From NCBI RefSeq assembly GCF_024807945.1, contig NZ_JANUFD010000017.1:62001-126000 (forward strand): DNA of 64,000 nt, read 5' to 3'. The notes beneath the pieces were generated by a model that was not told the DNA's origin, searched no databases, and saw only the letters and a list, made by a program, of their open reading frames with translations. The first letter of the stretch is position 1. Each line of letters begins with the position of its first letter. The translations under genes were made by a program, and so were the position numbers. Source of the stretch: Pseudomonas sp. JUb42 (lineage in GTDB: Bacteria > Pseudomonadota > Gammaproteobacteria > Pseudomonadales > Pseudomonadaceae). Below are positions 8,781 to 18,004 of the stretch, piece after piece.

Positions 8781-9862
8781 GGCTTGGGCTCCTTGTCGGC
8801 AGGGCCGACGGGGTTGCGCAACTTGCGGATCAGCTCCAGTTCCGCCTGGAAATCAACGTAGTGCGGCAGCTTGAGATGGGAGACAAAACCGGCCGCCTCT
8901 ACGTTGTCGCAGTGAGCCAGGACAAACTCCTGCTGCTGCGCCGGGGACTGGATTTCTTCGTTGTATTCCTCGGCGCGCAAAGAGCGGTCAACCAGCGCCA
9001 TGGCCATGGCCTTGCGCTCGGCATGCCCGAAGGCCAGGCCGTAGCCGCGGGTGAACTGCGCGGGCTCGTCGCCGCTGCCGACGAACTGGTTGACCATCTC
9101 GCACTCGGTCACTTCCAGGCTGCCGATGGCGATGGGGAAACCCAACTCGTCCGGTTCGATCCACACGTCCACTTCACCGATGCGAATCTCCCCGGCAAAG
9201 GGGTGATTGCGCCCGTAGCCGCGCTGGGTCGAATAACTCAGGGCCAGCAGGAAGCCTTCGTCGCCACGGGCCAGAGCCTGCAGGCGCTGGGCACGGTCGG
9301 CCGGGTACTCGATGGGCTCGCGGGTGATATCGGCCACGGCGGCGCCATGGTCGTGCTCTTCCTTGATCAGGCCTTCCTTGGCCAGCAGGTCCAGCACGCG
9401 CGGGCAGCTTTCCGGGGCTGCCCCCTCCTTCACCTGCGGCCCCGGAAACTCACCTTCGGCCAGCAGGCTGAAATCCAGCAGGCGGTGGGTGTAGTCAAAG
9501 GTCGGGCCGAGCAGTTGCCCGCCCGGCAGGTCTTTGAAGGTCGCGGACAGACGCCGCTTGAGCTGCATGGCGCCGGTGTCCAGCGGCAAGCTGGCATTGA
9601 AGCGCGGCAAGGTGGTGCGGTAGGCACGCAGCAGGAAGATGGCTTCGATCAGGTCGCCTGCGGCCTGCTTGATTGCCAGTGCGGCCAATTGTTCGTCGTA
9701 CAGCGAACCCTCGGTCATGACCCGGGCCACGGCCAGGGGCAGTTGCTGACGGATCTGTTCGACATCCAGTTCGGCAACGGAAAGATCGCCCCGGCGTTGC
9801 TTGGCCAGCAGGCGGTGGGCGTTATCGATGGCTTGTTCGCCACCCTTGACGGCGACATACAT
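8777..9862 (-). CDS. phnI: C-P lyase core subunit PhnI
   Basis: This is a 361-residue protein of the PhnI family, the nucleosidase-like catalytic subunit that with PhnG, PhnH and PhnL replaces adenine of ATP by phosphonate. It starts 'MYVAVKGGEQAIDNAHRLL', as is usual for PhnI. The start shares one base with the phnH stop (TGATG), and the 3' end overlaps phnJ, so translation is probably coupled. Confidence 0.95.
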   Translation of the reverse strand: MYVAVKGGEQAIDNAHRLLAKQRRGDLSVAELDVEQIRQQLPLAVARVMTEGSLYDEQLAALAIKQAAGDLIEAIFLLRAYRTTLPRFNASLPLDTGAMQLKRRLSATFKDLPGGQLLGPTFDYTHRLLDFSLLAEGEFPGPQVKEGAAPESCPRVLDLLAKEGLIKEEHDHGAAVADITREPIEYPADRAQRLQALARGDEGFLLALSYSTQRGYGRNHPFAGEIRIGEVDVWIEPDELGFPIAIGSLEVTECEMVNQFVGSGDEPAQFTRGYGLAFGHAERKAMAMALVDRSLRAEEYNEEIQSPAQQQEFVLAHCDNVEAAGFVSHLKLPHYVDFQAELELIRKLRNPVGPADKEPKP

Positions 9863-10458
9863 CAGGCGCCCTCCTCTACACGGGTGCTGCGCGGCAGGCC
9901 GAGCAGTTCGCTGCCTGCCAGGAAAAACACATCCAGGCCACGGGGAAAGTCGTTGTGCAGCCCGCGTTGCTGCCAGAAGCTGTCCTGCAGCGGCAATGCC
10001 ACGCGGTTTTCATACTGGATGCCCGGCCCGCGCCAGCTCAAAGTGCGGCCACCATTGAGGCTCGGCAACTGGATCAGCAAGGTGCAGGACTGATCGGGAT
10101 AGCGGTCATTGCCCAGATCGAAGCCGCTGAGGTCGCTCAACTGGTTTTCGTCGAGCAAGGCAAAGCGTGCGTTCTGCCGGTCGCCGACGATCGGGCAACC
10201 GCAATGGAACGACAGGTTGGCGCGAATCGCCGGGGTGTCGAAGGCCGGGGCCAGCCACAGCGGGGTGTCCAAGTCCAGCAGGGCCAGACACAGGGCGTGG
10301 GTGGCGGCGGCCAGGCCCGGCAAGGCCGGTGGCTGATGAGCCGGTTGCAGGCAATGGGTCACACCTGGGCCGGCCAGGGCCTTGAGGGCCACGCGAAAAC
10401 TGCGCTGGGCGTCCAGCGCCGGGTCGGCAAATGCCGGTTGCAGCAGGGTTGCACTCAT
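9862..10458 (-). CDS. phnH: C-P lyase core subunit PhnH
   Basis: This 198-residue core subunit of the PhnGHIJ complex has the family's usual length. The opening 'DPALDAQRSFRVALKALAGPG' and 'HCGCPIVGD' in the middle are PhnH-like. It is coupled to phnG by TGATG, and its own stop shares a base with the phnI start. Confidence 0.94.
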   Translation of the reverse strand: MSATLLQPAFADPALDAQRSFRVALKALAGPGVTHCLQPAHQPPALPGLAAATHALCLALLDLDTPLWLAPAFDTPAIRANLSFHCGCPIVGDRQNARFALLDENQLSDLSGFDLGNDRYPDQSCTLLIQLPSLNGGRTLSWRGPGIQYENRVALPLQDSFWQQRGLHNDFPRGLDVFFLAGSELLGLPRSTRVEEGA

Positions 10459-10931
10459 CAGTTCTCTCCTCTGACCAGGGTGAAGAATTCCACTTTGGTC
10501 GCAGCGGTTTCAGCGTCCTGGCGGGCCCGGCGCGCAGCCTGTGCCAACGCCAGGGGTTCGATCAGTTCGCTCAGCCAGTGCTGTTTCTGCGGGCCTTGCA
10601 GATGGGCGTCGGCCAGGGCGGCCAGCTCAGCGCGGGCCTTGTCGCGCCCGGCCAGGTAGCTGTAGCCGGTGCGACCGTCGGCCAGGCGCACCACGCAACG
10701 GGTCACGCTCATTTCGCCGAGGTTGAACGGCGCGCCGCTGCCGCCCATGCGGCTACGGACCAGGGTCATGCCGATTTCCGGGGCGCGGATCAGCTGGTAT
10801 TCGGCATCACGCAGGGCCGATTCATGACGGCGCAGTTCGGCGCCCTCGGCCTTGGCCAGCACGCCGATCCAGCGTTGCCGGTCGGCGATGGTGTGAGGCA
10901 GTTCAGGTGGCATAGTCGGCATCTCCATCAT
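10458..10931 (-). CDS. phnG: C-P lyase core subunit PhnG
   Basis: This 157-residue core subunit has the PhnG feature 'LIRAPEIGMTLVRSRMGGSGAPFNLGEMSVTRCVV' in two adjoining parts, with 'GYSYLAGRDKA' following. The ATG at 10931 overlaps the phnF stop (ATGA). An in-frame ATG at 10913 (MPPELPH) is an alternative start 18 bases downstream. Confidence 0.94.
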   Translation of the reverse strand: MMEMPTMPPELPHTIADRQRWIGVLAKAEGAELRRHESALRDAEYQLIRAPEIGMTLVRSRMGGSGAPFNLGEMSVTRCVVRLADGRTGYSYLAGRDKARAELAALADAHLQGPQKQHWLSELIEPLALAQAARRARQDAETAATKVEFFTLVRGEN

Positions 10932-11632
10932 GTGATGACCTGATACTGGAAGCGGTCGGAGCGGCTGGTGGAATGGCTCAATTCCACCGGCTGACCGCTG
11001 CGGTCGTGGGATACGGTGAGCACGGTGACTGCGGGCAGATGCCGCGGCATCATCAGCAGGTCGGCTTCTTCACGGGTCGGCAGGCGTGCGCCGATCAGGC
11101 TGAACGTGCGGCTTAACGGCAGTTCTCGGGCAGCCAGGTACTGGCGCAACGAACCACCCTTGTAGGCACTGAGCAGTTCGCTGCGGCTGCCACAGAAACG
11201 GTGGCGAATCAGGCTGACCGGCTGGCCGTCGAGCTTGCGCAGGGTGCGCAGTTCGATCAGCGGTGCGTCGGGTTCGAGTTTCAGATGCCCGGCATCCTCC
11301 ACCGTGGCCAGGCAGTTCTGGCGCTGGATCAGAATGGCTTCGACGCCGATGCCCTGAGCCGACAGCGACTGGCTGTAGGCGCTGTCCACGGCCATGGGGT
11401 AAATCAGCGGCCGCTCCAGCACCTGGGTGCCGCGACCCTGGCGGCGCAACACGCTGCCTTCGCGCACCAACTCGTCGATGGCACGGCGGATGGTGTGGCG
11501 GTTGACGTCGAAGCGTGCGGCCAGTTGCACCTCGGCAGGCAGGTAGTCGCCGGGCAGGTAACCAGGCAACTCGCGGCGCAGGGTGTCGGCCAGCTCGCGG
11601 TAAATCGGTTCTGCTTGTCTAGACAATTCCAT
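10928..11632 (-). CDS. phnF: GntR/HutC-family regulator PhnF
   Basis: This is a 234-residue regulator. The N-terminal winged helix (residues 1-75, with 'ARFDVNRHTIRRAIDELV' as the recognition region) is followed by a UTRA ligand-binding domain with 'LSRTFSLIGARLPT' and a C-terminal 'PVELSHSTSRSDRFQYQV' strand, as in PhnF/HutC. Its place between phnE and phnG is that of E. coli phnF. It probably represses the operon in response to a phosphonate or phosphate-related ligand; the ligand is unknown. Confidence 0.92.
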   Translation of the reverse strand: MELSRQAEPIYRELADTLRRELPGYLPGDYLPAEVQLAARFDVNRHTIRRAIDELVREGSVLRRQGRGTQVLERPLIYPMAVDSAYSQSLSAQGIGVEAILIQRQNCLATVEDAGHLKLEPDAPLIELRTLRKLDGQPVSLIRHRFCGSRSELLSAYKGGSLRQYLAARELPLSRTFSLIGARLPTREEADLLMMPRHLPAVTVLTVSHDRSGQPVELSHSTSRSDRFQYQVIT

Positions 11633-11676
11633 GCTTTAAAAAAGTGCCTCAGGGCACCCTCTCCTACAGGCAATGG

Positions 11677-12465
11677 TTAGATAAAAAGCTTGCGCAAACG
11701 CTGTGACAAAATGTCGATCACGCTGACCACGCAGATGATCACCAGCAACACGGCGCAGGTCTGGACGAACTGGAAGGCGCGGATGTTCTCCCACAGAATC
11801 ACGCCGATACCGCCGGCACCGACCATGCCCACCACCGTCGCCGAGCGCACGTTGGATTCGAAGCGGTACAGCGCGTAGGAAATCCACAGCGGCATGACCT
11901 GGGGAATCACCCCGAAAATCACTTCCTGCAAGGCACTGGCGCCGGTGGCACGCACGCCTTCGACCGGGCCCGGATCAATGGCTTCCACGGCTTCGGCGAA
12001 CAGCTTGGCCAGGACTCCGGTGGTGCTGATCCACAGCGCCAGGACCCCGGCAAACGGGCCGAGACCGACAGCGACCACGAACAGCATGGCGAAGACCATT
12101 TCATTGATGGAGCGAAAGGAATCCATGACCCGGCGCAGTGGCTGGTGAATCCACCACGGCGTGATGTTGTCGGCGCAGAGCACGCCCAGCGGCACGGAAC
12201 AGACAATCGCCAGCAAGGTGCCCCACAGGGCGATATGCACGGTGACAATCATTTCCTTGAGGTAGGCGCGCCATTCGTGGAAGTCCGGCGGGAAGAAATC
12301 GGCGGCGAAGGTCGCCATGTTGCCCGAGTCGCGGTACAGCGCCAGTGGGTTCATTTCGGCGCCATGCCAGGCCCAGGCCATCATCGCCAGAAACAGGCCC
12401 CAGCCCAGGTATTGCGGCCAGGTGCGCTTGCCGACGGCCTGCAGGGAAGCTGCGTGAGTGGTCAT
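11677..12465 (-). CDS. phnE: Phosphonate ABC transporter permease PhnE
   Basis: This 262-residue inner-membrane permease has about six hydrophobic segments and the ABC permease loop 'EAVEAIDPGPVEGVRATGAS' (EAA motif) followed by the family-typical 'VIPQVMPLWISYALYRFESNVRSATVVGMVGAGGIG'-like region. I place the start at 12465 (MTTHAAS) after GAGATCTGACT. The longer in-frame ATG at 12636 would read through the REP hairpin at 12535-12625, giving a non-homologous leader. The gene appears intact. Confidence 0.94.
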   Translation of the reverse strand: MTTHAASLQAVGKRTWPQYLGWGLFLAMMAWAWHGAEMNPLALYRDSGNMATFAADFFPPDFHEWRAYLKEMIVTVHIALWGTLLAIVCSVPLGVLCADNITPWWIHQPLRRVMDSFRSINEMVFAMLFVVAVGLGPFAGVLALWISTTGVLAKLFAEAVEAIDPGPVEGVRATGASALQEVIFGVIPQVMPLWISYALYRFESNVRSATVVGMVGAGGIGVILWENIRAFQFVQTCAVLLVIICVVSVIDILSQRLRKLFI

Positions 12466-12534
12466 AGTCAGATCTCGGTTGCTGCGGTAAAGGGTCTTGC
12501 GCGATCTCACAGCAGCTTTTTTGGAGGCGGATCC

Positions 12535-12625
12535 TGTGGGAGCGAATTCATTCGCGAAAGCGGTGTTCATGAGAAGCAGATACGCTGAATGTACCTGCCT
12601 CTTCGCGAATGAATTCGCTCCCACA
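12535..12625. repeat. REP-type inverted repeat, family A, between phnD and phnE
   Basis: The paired arms are the same as at 937-1028. This copy lies inside the phn transcription unit, in the 212-base gap between the stop of phnD (12678) and the start of phnE (12465). Confidence 0.85.
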
Positions 12626-12677
12626 ATTCGCCCCACAAAATCTCACTGCAATGCAGAAAGCGGTGCTGCCTGCTCAA

Positions 12678-13682
12678 TCACCCCGCGCTGACGGTGTTCT
12701 TCTTGTCCAGCTCGCTGATGCGGTCCTGCAACTTGGTCAGGCCGGCATCGATATCCTTGAGCTTCTGGGTCTTCTCTTCGGCGCTGAGGCCGGTGCTGGC
12801 GGTGACTTCAGTGCGCTGCTTGAACAGTTCGAGCTGGCGAATGGTCAGCAACTGGTCATCCGAGGACTTGAGGAACTTGCCCATCTGCATGTTCTTCAGC
12901 ACTTCCTTTTCTGCATCGGTATTGCCGTAGTCAGTGAAAAAGGTGCGGATCTTGTTTTTCTCGTCATCGGACAGCGACTTGCTCCAGACCATCGGGTCGG
13001 CCGGGATGATTGGCGACTTCCAGATCACCTTGAGCATGGCGGCCTTGTCCGGTTGGGTTACAGCCAGGCGGTCCCAGCTTTCGGTGTTGAAGGTGGCGAC
13101 ATCCAGTTGGCCCTTGGCGACGCTTAGGGCGTTGACTTCGTGGCTGGAGTTAAGGGTCCGTTTGAAGGCGGTGGCAGCATCGACGTTGTTCTTGGCGAAC
13201 ACGTAATAGCCAGGCACCAGATAGCCGGAGGTAGAGTTAGGATCGCCATTGCCGAAGGTCAGGCTCTTGGCATTCTTGAGCATGTCATCCACGGAATTGA
13301 TCGGGCTGTCCTTGCGCACGATCAGCACGCTCCAATAGCCAGGGGCGCCATTGGCGGCCGAGGTCTGGGCGAAGATTTCGCCGTTGGAGCGATCCACCGC
13401 TTCCATTGCCGCCTTATTGCCCAGCCAGGCTACATCGACCTTGTTGAAGCGCATGCCCTGGATCAGCCCGGCATAGTCAGAGGCGAAGGTCGCGTTGATC
13501 TTGAGCCCGGTTTTCTTGCCCATGTCATCGAGAAACGGCTGCCAGATGCTCTTGAGGTTCTGCGATGATTCGGTGGACATGATGCCAAAATTGATGACTT
13601 TCTCTTCTGCCTGCGCATTGCCCAGCAGTGCGCCGGTCAGCAGGACGGCAGACGCGAATACGCGACCGATACGATTCAACAT
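12678..13682 (-). CDS. phnD: Phosphonate ABC transporter substrate-binding protein PhnD
   Basis: This 334-residue periplasmic binding protein has a signal peptide (MLNRIGRVFASAVLLTGALL, cleaved after GNAQA). The family features are 'VINFGIMSTESSQNLKSIWQPFLDDM' in two parts near the N-terminus and 'GNGDPNSTSGYLVPGYYVF', which forms the phosphonate-binding pocket. The C-terminal 50 residues are highly charged and probably a long helix. It delivers phosphonates to PhnCE. Confidence 0.95.
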   Translation of the reverse strand: MLNRIGRVFASAVLLTGALLGNAQAEEKVINFGIMSTESSQNLKSIWQPFLDDMGKKTGLKINATFASDYAGLIQGMRFNKVDVAWLGNKAAMEAVDRSNGEIFAQTSAANGAPGYWSVLIVRKDSPINSVDDMLKNAKSLTFGNGDPNSTSGYLVPGYYVFAKNNVDAATAFKRTLNSSHEVNALSVAKGQLDVATFNTESWDRLAVTQPDKAAMLKVIWKSPIIPADPMVWSKSLSDDEKNKIRTFFTDYGNTDAEKEVLKNMQMGKFLKSSDDQLLTIRQLELFKQRTEVTASTGLSAEEKTQKLKDIDAGLTKLQDRISELDKKNTVSAG

Positions 13683-13726
13683 GGAAGGACTCCTGTAGAT
13701 ACGTTCATGGATTACAGAGGGTTGAT

Positions 13727-14560
13727 TCAGCGCGCTGCCACAAGGCGCGGCGCCGGGGTTTCGTGACGCGAGGCGGCACCTGCGACCATCAGGCTGGTGT
13801 CGACGTCGGCGCCGTAGAGCTCGTTGAGGAACTGGCCGCAGAGTTCTTCACCGCGACCGTCGAAATGAATGCGCCCGCCCTTGAGGGCTACGGCGCGTGG
13901 GCAATAGCGAATGGCGTAATCGACCTGATGCAGGGTCACCACCACGGTCTTGCCATCGCGGCGGTTGATATCGGCGAGGATTTCCATGACCTTGCGCGCG
14001 GACTCGGGGTCCAGGGAGGCAATGGGTTCGTCAGCAAGAATGACTTCGGCCTGCTGGGTCAGGGCGCGGGCAATGGCGACGCGCTGCTGCTGACCGCCGG
14101 ACAGGGTCGAGGCGCGCTGGGCGGCCAGATCGGCGAGGCCGACGCGGTCCAGATTGGCCATGGCGCGCTGTTTCTCTTGCGCATTGAACAGGCCCAGGCT
14201 GCCACGCCAGCGCGGCATGCGCCCAAGGCCGCCGAGCAGGACGTTGTCCAGCACGCTGAGGCGATTGACCAGGTTGAACTGCTGGAAGATATAGCCGATG
14301 TCGGCACGCAGGCGGCGCACCTTGCCATTCAAGCGGCCGGCAGCCTGCACTTCCCGGCCCAGCACCTCGACCCGACCGCCATTGTTGCGGTCGCAGCAGG
14401 CCAGACCGGCCAGGTGGCGCAACAGAGTGGATTTGCCGGAACCGGACGCACCGATCAACGCCACCATTTCGCCCTGTTGTATAGACAACGCCAGATCAAC
14501 CAAAGCGGATTTTCGGGAGAACGTCTTGTTCAGATGCTCGACATGGATAGCTGCGTTCAT
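13727..14560 (-). CDS. phnC: Phosphonate ABC transporter ATPase PhnC
   Basis: This is a 277-residue ATPase with Walker A GASGSGKST, signature LSGGQQQR and Walker B VILADEPIASLD. The start at 14560 (MNAAIHVEHL) gives the normal N-terminus; a longer frame from 14635 has no support. It is the first gene of the cluster, 44 bases before phnD, so the operon promoter should lie in 14561-14740. Confidence 0.94.
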   Translation of the reverse strand: MNAAIHVEHLNKTFSRKSALVDLALSIQQGEMVALIGASGSGKSTLLRHLAGLACCDRNNGGRVEVLGREVQAAGRLNGKVRRLRADIGYIFQQFNLVNRLSVLDNVLLGGLGRMPRWRGSLGLFNAQEKQRAMANLDRVGLADLAAQRASTLSGGQQQRVAIARALTQQAEVILADEPIASLDPESARKVMEILADINRRDGKTVVVTLHQVDYAIRYCPRAVALKGGRIHFDGRGEELCGQFLNELYGADVDTSLMVAGAASRHETPAPRLVAAR

Positions 14561-14668
14561 GGGGGCTTCTCGGTCAGGTTCTGGAAAACAGCCTGGATGG
14601 CCGCCTTGTTGTGTCATCGAAACTAGACCGAGCATGTTGCAGCGACGTGATGTGTCAGTGACGCGGGA

Positions 14669-14686
14669 GTAACCGTTTTGTGAAAG
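14669..14686 (-). promoter_or_regulatory. Possible Pho box upstream of phnC
   Basis: On the minus strand, CTTTCAC-AAAA-CGGTTAC lies about 110 bases before the phnC start. It has the 7-4-7 layout of PhoB boxes (CTGTCAT-N4-CTGTCAT), with 9 of 14 consensus matches. The match is weak, but phn operons are classically PhoB-dependent. Confidence 0.3.
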
Positions 14687-14740
14687 GTTGAGTCAGGATG
14701 TTTCATAGTCATCGACGATAAGTCTTGATCGGCAGGTCCT

Positions 14741-14832
14741 TGTGGGAGCGAATTCATTCGCGAAAGGGCCGTAACATCCGCTACATTTCCGTGGTCTGAC
14801 AGACCGCTTTCGCGGATAAATCCGCTCCTACC
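14741..14832. repeat. REP-type inverted repeat, family A, diverged right arm
   Basis: The left arm is the usual GGGAGCGAATTCATTCGCGA. The right arm has drifted to TTTCGCGGATAAATCCGCTCCTAC, so this copy pairs less well. It separates the phn promoter region from the divergent esterase gene. Confidence 0.75.
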
Positions 14833-14866
14833 CAGCAAGACCTCACCCCGAATTCATAGGTCCTCC

Positions 14867-15721
14867 ATGCACTGGCTCCCCCTTCTCAAACACCTTCCCC
14901 TGCTCTTCCTCAGTTGCCTGCCCCTGCTGGCCCGCGCCGCGCCGGAGTCTTCGGTCTACCGCTTCGAACGCCTGCAACTGGACTCTGCGGACGGCAGCCT
15001 GCATTACCGTCTGGACCTGGCCATCCCGCGCAAGGCGCCGCCTGCGGCCGGTTATCCGGTGATGTACCTGCTGGACGGTAACAATGCCCTGGCGGAACTG
15101 AAGGAAGACTGGCTCAAGGAACTGGACGGCGGCAATCCACCGCTACTGGTGATGATCGGCTACGAAATGGACGGCCTCTACGATATGGAACAGCGCACCC
15201 GCGACTACACCGGGGCCAGTTCCGCCGCCTTCCTTGAGCTGATCCAGACCCGAATCAAGCCGCTGGTGCAATCACGCTTGCCGGTCGATCAGGCACAGCA
15301 AAGCCTGTGGGGCCATTCATTTGGTGGTTTGTTTGTGCTGTACGCGCTGTTCGAACAGCCCCTGGCCTTCAACAATTGGTTCGCCGCCAGTGCCTCGCTG
15401 TGGTATCAGCCGCCGACCTATGACAAGGCCATGGCCTTCGCTGGCATCAAGGACGGGCCTGTGCGTCAGGTGTTGATCATGCGCGGTTCGAAGGAAGGCA
15501 AGTTGCCGATCAAGAGCTTCGACGGCGGTTCGATGGAGCAGCGCAAGGCCATGGAGGCCGTGCCGATCGAGGCCAATCGCGAAGTTGCCCGACACCTCAG
15601 TGAAGTGCCGGGTATCCAGGCCCGTTATCGGAACTTCGACGGGTTGAATCACAGTGAGGTATTCAGCGCTGCCCTGCATCCAGCGCTGAGGCTGGCTGCA
15701 GGGTTGAAGGCTGACTTTTAG
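14867..15721 (+). CDS. Periplasmic alpha/beta-hydrolase, esterase D / IroE-like
   Basis: This 284-residue protein has a signal peptide (hydrophobic to LLARA, residues 1-24). It is an alpha/beta hydrolase with the nucleophile elbow GHSFGG (Ser in 'LWGHSFGGLFVLYALF') and a C-terminal catalytic His in 'GLNHSEVF'. Strand 'GYPVMYLLDGNNAL' and this layout match the putative esterase family that includes the siderophore esterases Fes, IroE and PfeE. A role in hydrolysing an imported siderophore ester in the periplasm is possible, but no receptor or siderophore gene lies nearby. Its stop codon overlaps that of the convergent chemoreceptor gene by three bases. Confidence 0.85.
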   Translation: MHWLPLLKHLPLLFLSCLPLLARAAPESSVYRFERLQLDSADGSLHYRLDLAIPRKAPPAAGYPVMYLLDGNNALAELKEDWLKELDGGNPPLLVMIGYEMDGLYDMEQRTRDYTGASSAAFLELIQTRIKPLVQSRLPVDQAQQSLWGHSFGGLFVLYALFEQPLAFNNWFAASASLWYQPPTYDKAMAFAGIKDGPVRQVLIMRGSKEGKLPIKSFDGGSMEQRKAMEAVPIEANREVARHLSEVPGIQARYRNFDGLNHSEVFSAALHPALRLAAGLKADF

Positions 15722-17610
15722 ATGCGGAAGGTACCCACCAGATGTTGCAGACGCGCGGCCTGCTCTTCCAGGTAGGAACAGGCATCCAGCGTCAGCTTGA
15801 GGTTTTCCACGCCGCGCTGGTTGAGATCGTTGATCTGGGTGATGTCCATATTGATCGACTCGACCACAGCGGTCTGCTCTTCGGTGGCGGTGGCCACTGA
15901 CTGGTTCATGCCGTTGATCTCGTCGATGCGCCGGGTGACGCTGCCCAGACGCTCGCCCGCTGTGTTGGCGATGGTCACGCTGGACTCACTCTGACGCTGG
16001 CTTTCGGTCATGGTGCTCACCGCACTGCGGGCGCCGACCTGCAACTCTTCGATCATTTTCTGTACTTGTTGCGCCGAGTCCTGGGTGCGATGCGCCAGGT
16101 TGCGCACCTCATCGGCGACCACGGCAAAACCGCGCCCTGCTTCCCCGGCCCGTGCGGCCTCGATGGCAGCGTTGAGCGCCAGCAGGTTGGTCTGCTGGGA
16201 AATACTGGTGATCACTTCAAGGATCTGACCGATATTGACCGTCTTGTCGTTGAGGCTTTCGATATTGACGCACGACTCGCTGATCTTCTCCGACAGCTCG
16301 TTCATCGCCTTGATGGTCTGCTGCACCACGCTCTGGCCGTCAGTGGCCAGGCCGCTGGCATCGGCCGACTGCTGTGAAGTACGCGCGGCGTTCTGGGCGA
16401 TTTCCTGAGCAGCGGCGCCCAGTTCGTTGATCGCCGCGGCCACGCTTTCAGTACGGCTGGCCTGCTCGCCAGAGTTGGTCATGGACGAGTTGGACGCCTT
16501 GACCACACGCATTGCCACATCACCCAGTTGCCCGGCAGTGGACGCCACTTCGCGGATCGAACCGTGGATACGCTCGACGAAGTGGTTGAACGACTGCGCC
16601 AGAGCACCGAATTCGTCCTGGGAAGTGATCGTCAGGCGCTTGGTCAGGTCGCCGTCGCCGTCGGCGATATCACGCATGGCTCGGCCCATCTGGTGCAAAG
16701 GCTGCATCAGTACGCGGATCAGCAGCCCCAGCAGCAGGATGATGATCACCACCGAGATGACCATCGCCGTGATGGCCGAGGTACGGAACTCGCTGAGCAT
16801 CGAGTAGGCGGCGTTCTGGTCCAGCACCAGGGCCACATACCAGTTGGCCGAGGGCAGGCCTTCGATATGGGTGAAGGAAATGATTTCCGCCTTGCCGGCA
16901 GATTCAATCTCGCTCACACCCGCAGCAATTTTCGGCGTATTGGTCGGATAGGCTTCACTGATGTTTTTCAGCACCAGCTTGCTGTCCGGGTGCACCAGAA
17001 TCTTGCCGTCGGCGCTGACAATGAACGCATAACCATGGCCGCCGAAGTTCAGCGAGTTGATGGTGTTGCTGATGGTGTCCAGGGACATGTCCGCGCCAGC
17101 GACACCGGCCAGGGCGTTCTGGACGTTGACCGGGGTAGCGAGTGTCACCACCAGCTTGCCCGAAGAGGCGGCGATGTAGGGTTCAGTAACAATGGTTCCC
17201 GCCGCCGCCTGGGCCGCTTTATACCAGCCACGGGCCCGTGGATCGTAATCCGCCGCGCGATTACCGGCCGGCACCGAGAACATCACCCCGGCATTGCTGC
17301 CGAAATAGCTCAGGCTGAAGTTGTCTGCATAAGCCTTGAGGCCAACGGCGCGGGGCAGTTTGGCGACGTCGGTGCCGTCCAGCGCGATCTGTTGGGCCAT
17401 CGATTGCAGCAGCTGGATACGCCCGTCCATCCAGGTCTGGATGTTAAGGGTGGTCAGGCTGCCCAGTTGTTGCAGTTCCGAATGAACGTTCTCTTTTAAA
17501 GTTTGGCGTTGTCGATAGTCATTCACGACAATAAAACAAGTAAATGCGACGACCACGACCAGAGCCGCGGCGAGCAGGATTTTCCTGCTGAAACCCAAAC
17601 TTTTATTCAT
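15718..17610 (-). CDS. Methyl-accepting chemotaxis protein with double-Cache sensor
   Basis: This is a 630-residue inner-membrane chemoreceptor. A transmembrane helix near residues 10-30 is followed by a periplasmic double-Cache domain, a second helix (about 280-305), a HAMP domain and a signalling domain with the conserved hairpin tip 'QQTNLLALNAAIEAARAGE'. The Cache stretch 'DYDPRARGWYKAA...TEPYIAASSGKLVV' resembles the amino-acid-binding motif of PctA-type receptors, so an amino acid ligand is likely but unproven. I chose the start at 17610 (MNKSLGF), preceded by GGAAG, over an in-frame ATG at 17673. The C-terminus lacks a CheR-binding pentapeptide. Confidence 0.94.
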   Translation of the reverse strand: MNKSLGFSRKILLAAALVVVVAFTCFIVVNDYRQRQTLKENVHSELQQLGSLTTLNIQTWMDGRIQLLQSMAQQIALDGTDVAKLPRAVGLKAYADNFSLSYFGSNAGVMFSVPAGNRAADYDPRARGWYKAAQAAAGTIVTEPYIAASSGKLVVTLATPVNVQNALAGVAGADMSLDTISNTINSLNFGGHGYAFIVSADGKILVHPDSKLVLKNISEAYPTNTPKIAAGVSEIESAGKAEIISFTHIEGLPSANWYVALVLDQNAAYSMLSEFRTSAITAMVISVVIIILLLGLLIRVLMQPLHQMGRAMRDIADGDGDLTKRLTITSQDEFGALAQSFNHFVERIHGSIREVASTAGQLGDVAMRVVKASNSSMTNSGEQASRTESVAAAINELGAAAQEIAQNAARTSQQSADASGLATDGQSVVQQTIKAMNELSEKISESCVNIESLNDKTVNIGQILEVITSISQQTNLLALNAAIEAARAGEAGRGFAVVADEVRNLAHRTQDSAQQVQKMIEELQVGARSAVSTMTESQRQSESSVTIANTAGERLGSVTRRIDEINGMNQSVATATEEQTAVVESINMDITQINDLNQRGVENLKLTLDACSYLEEQAARLQHLVGTFRI

Positions 17611-18004
17611 AGGGATACTTCCATTACAAGAATCGACTTCGGAGGTACTTCTGCTCACAAACGTGCAAGACAAATGCCAAGCGGCGTTTTACGGATTCTT
17701 GTGACAAAAGGATAGGCTGGGAGTTAAATATTTTCCGGAACTCGCCTGACGGAGGGATGCAGAAACGACTCAGCCAGGAAATTGGATCCACATCACCACT
17801 CACTGCAGCGACTGCACATAAACCAGAATGGCGTCGAGTCATTAATAAAACATTCGACAAAAGGCATGTTCGATTCGGGCAATGGTTACTCTATATAAGA
17901 TACGTGACCCTAATCTGACCAACCGGTCGGAGTCGTAGAATATCTACGTATAAAAGGGTTTGATGCATGCAAAATGAACGCCTCAGGCGAGTTTCAGGAT
18001 GGAC
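17611..18004. other. Gap between chemoreceptor and diguanylate cyclase genes
   Basis: This 394-base gap should contain the chemoreceptor promoter and the 3' end of the cyclase transcript. I see no gene. TTGGATCC occurs at 17782-17789, a word also found in the cyclase upstream region. No clear terminator or FliA-type promoter was found by eye. Confidence 0.4.

Noticed and set aside
12466..12636. N-terminal extension of phnE
   Set aside because: The added codons come from the REP hairpin and lack homology to PhnE; the ATG at 12465 gives the normal N-terminus.
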